A stretch of DNA of 20,000 nt from Chromera velia (taxonomy: Eukaryota; Sar; Chromeraceae). Below the pieces are notes generated by a model. That model saw only the letters and a list, made by a program, of their open reading frames with translations, was not told the DNA's origin and made no database searches. The position numbers and the translations under genes are program-made. The stretch covers positions 25,001-45,000 of the forward strand of contig JAHBMJ010000149.1 in the NCBI GenBank assembly GCA_018398765.1, in the 5' to 3' direction. Of this stretch, positions 17,799 through 20,000 are shown piece by piece; position 1 is the stretch's first letter, and every line of letters begins with the position of its first letter.

Positions 17799-18259
17799 AT
17801 GGCTTGCTTAGTCAGACATACAAACTCCCAGTAAAATGCTATGAAACTACTAGGTAGATTAGCGAACATGCCTAGTAGACCGGGAGGTCTTCTAGGCAGT
17901 CTACCTGGGGTCTACCAAGCAAGTGCCTAGTGACTCCTAGGGAGCTACCAGGCAAACACTAAAACATTCCTAGGCACCATCTAGGTAAGTTCCTATCCTA
18001 TCCTAAGCAAGCTTAGACAAAGGGTTCTTTGAAAAAATGATGTTAGATAATGATACTTATGTAGAAATAACCATAATATGATTTTAGAGCATTAAGAGTC
18101 AGTATGCAAAATATTTTTTCAAGGCAACCTCCAAGGTGTTCTACCCAGAAACAAACCCATTAGCCATGCATAGCCCAAGCCACAGTCGTTGAGGCTTGGG
18201 TAGTAGCTGCAATCCCTGACTACTTGGTGCAGTTTTGGCGAGCTTCCATAGGGGTGTAT

Positions 18260-18288
18260 GACACCGAGGGGGGGGTGGTGTGCAGCAC
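18260..18288 (+). repeat. Poly-G-loop hairpin, copy 1
   Basis: ACACC, then a G-rich loop, then GGTGT, followed by GCAGCAC. It is similar to the copy at 18730-18757. Confidence 0.6.
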
Positions 18289-18729
18289 TACAAGAGCTGA
18301 GGATGGATGCCGCCCCCCGGTATGATTCAGAATAAGGTCATCTGAAAACGCCGGACTACGGATGGTAGAGGGGTGTGAGGCATAATGGTGGACAAAAAAA
18401 ACTCCTAACTTCTTAGCTATACAATATCCTAAAATCTCTTCAACTATCTAAGACTATTTTAAAACTTAAAAACACTAATATATCTTAAACTATCAGACAC
18501 TATTTAAAAGTGTTTTCAAACTAATCATGTTACTAATATGTTACTAGCTTAGTTAACAATCGTGTGCGATCTCATTCATGTGCAACTTGTCAATGACATG
18601 TGCATGGGCCTCTAAAAAAAAAAATGTATGCATGCATGCATGCATTAAAAAGCTGAACGTCAGCCTCGGGGGACAACTCCGCATAGATACCGAGGGGGGG
18701 TATCCCTTCTCGCACGGGCCGGTAGCAGC

Positions 18730-18757
18730 GGACACCGGGGGGGGCGGTGTCCAGCAC
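18730..18757 (+). repeat. Poly-G-loop hairpin, copy 2
   Basis: GGACACCG (18730-18737) and CGGTGTCC (18745-18752) pair perfectly around a loop of seven G, followed by AGCAC. A second hairpin with CATCGG/CCGATG arms follows at about 18757-18779. Confidence 0.7.
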
Positions 18758-18821
18758 ATCGGACGCGAAGCGCCCGATGCCCGTCCCGCCATCTATGGGC
18801 ATAACGGAGCAAGCTTGGATA

Positions 18822-18844
18822 CCCCCCCCCCCNCCCCCCCCCCC
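18822..18844 (+). repeat. Poly-C run with one unresolved base
   Basis: About 23 positions of C with an N at 18833. The flank GGATACCCCC pairs with the inverse GGGGGTATCC near 18692-18705. The N shows the assembly was uncertain here, so the run length is unreliable. Confidence 0.85.
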
Positions 18845-19330
18845 TGGTGTCCTAATACTAAGCTAATAGGAGGATATACCCCTATAAGCTTCCCACATCA
18901 AAGCGCTCAAAGCGGCTTTGCCAGAGTTTCATCTTACAAGATGGTCCGCTGTTACTCGGTTTTTAGAAAGCATGGAAACCCTAACAGAGGCTAATAAGGT
19001 GCTGTTCAGCTCTCCTGAATACTACAAGTCAGAGCTTCTCGATGAAAGAGCAGGGGCAGAGCGAGATGAAGATATGCCTAACCGAGCGCGGGCATGACAT
19101 TCCTGTAAATATTCATCAATTAAATACTTTTACTTACATTTTTAAAGTTGAAAACTCAGCTAATGTTGTCTAGAAAAACTGAAGATGTTGCTAAGAGACT
19201 GCCTAAGATAAGATAGGAACTTACCTAGATGGTACCTAGAGTCTACTAGGCACTTGCCCGGGAGACCCCTAGGGTTCACCAGGCATGTACCCTAAATCTC
19301 CTAGGCATTCCTTCGAATATACCCAGACTA

Positions 19331-20000
19331 CCCTAGGGTTGTCCAAGCAGTATTCCAAAGAATTTATATGTCTGACTAGGCAAGCCATGCAGGGTCCAGC
19401 CGAGGGTCTCGGGACTTCCTGGGGGGGGGAGACGGGTAAGACATTCGCTTGTCTGTCTCCATATTCTCTCCTTCGCCAAATGACACCCCAATGCTGCCGT
19501 CAGCCTCATGTCTCAGGAGTACTCGGAAGTCCGTCTAACAGGTCTATCGCAGTCTGCAAGATCACAACAGGGAATAACTGAATGTATGGGTGTTGAGTCG
19601 ATCGAACATTATTGGTTGATCGAAAATTATGGGAGAACGGAGGATAGGCAAATCGACGGTAGTGTGACAGCCATGTAGTATCAATGACAAACAACCGTAG
19701 GAGAGAGCCCAACGGTCTGAAAAGAGTATAAAACACACACAGACCTGTGCATTAACTTTTTCATGGGGAGTTACTGTATCAATGTTCAGATAATTGGATG
19801 AACGGTTTCAGTGTTTCACCGATCGATCAAAGCCTAAGACTTGAGAAAAAGAAGCAAACGGAAGGAGACAAAGAAGAAACTCCTAAGTTGCCTAGATGCA
19901 AGGACTAAAGAACCATGAAAACCACCTTGCTACTCGCAAACACGCATCACCAGATCGCTGGATTCCACAATTCAAAGTGAAAATGAAATACAAGCCCAAC
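19331..20000. other. Intergenic, nothing recognised
   Basis: No gene, RNA or clear repeat is supported. A G-run of nine lies near 19421-19430. Confidence 0.4.

Larger units (their letters stand above)
17850..19316. mobile_element. About 1.5-kb non-autonomous element with long degenerate inverted arms
   Basis: Bases 17971-18008 and 19201-19238 are inverted copies, 34 of 38 identical by eye. Similarity continues outward: GCAAGTGCCTAGT (17919-) matches the inverse of 19246-19259, and CATGCCTAGTAG (17867-) resembles the inverse of 19279 onward. The left arm has an insertion of about 35 bp. Arms are dense in CCTAGG-like motifs. No transposase frame lies inside. Exact ends and target duplication are not resolved. 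Confidence 0.6.

Noticed and set aside
18578..18994. 138-residue + frame through the poly-C run
   Set aside because: It passes through an unresolved N and homopolymers and has no protein-like composition.

Overview
The window is eukaryotic nuclear DNA. Coding exons are separated by introns of 193-462 bp with GT...AG borders, microsatellites sit inside the introns, and the right half is repeat-rich. The main protein joins a periplasmic-binding-protein-like receptor domain, GCC2/GCC3 (ephrin-receptor-like) cysteine-rich repeats and several membrane spans. I associate that combination with protists such as alveolates and stramenopiles. A chromerid alga (Chromera-like) is my best guess, as inference only: no rRNA or other marker gene is present.

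Left half (633-11452, + strand): one large gene that I assemble from 11 exons. All junction phases agree and the sum is 7458 nt (2485 residues plus stop). Order in the protein: signal peptide, bilobed ligand-binding domain, cysteine-rich repeats, about seven strong hydrophobic segments interrupted by a proline-rich loop, then a cytoplasmic tail of over 1100 residues that is largely low-complexity and contains six perfect-period 10-residue repeats. This layout resembles that of class C GPCRs, but the membrane part is not one I can assign to that family. Most 5' splice sites read GTCAGT or GTC-G/T-G, with C at +3.

Right half (11453-20000): no convincing intact gene. Region by region: an AT-rich stretch with a 73-bp foldback (11819-11891); an inverted-repeat-bounded segment (about 12036-13037) holding a frameshifted minus-strand coding remnant; a GC-rich island with nested stems (13271-13366) in AT-rich surroundings; a 48-bp C-rich minisatellite (about 14590-15262); broken minus-strand coding remnants (15974-17834); and a 1.5-kb element with degenerate CCTAGG-rich inverted arms (about 17850-19316) holding two related poly-G-loop hairpins and one unresolved base (N at 18833). 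The rest shows nothing I can assign. I read the right half as transposon-derived, decaying intergenic DNA downstream of one real receptor gene.
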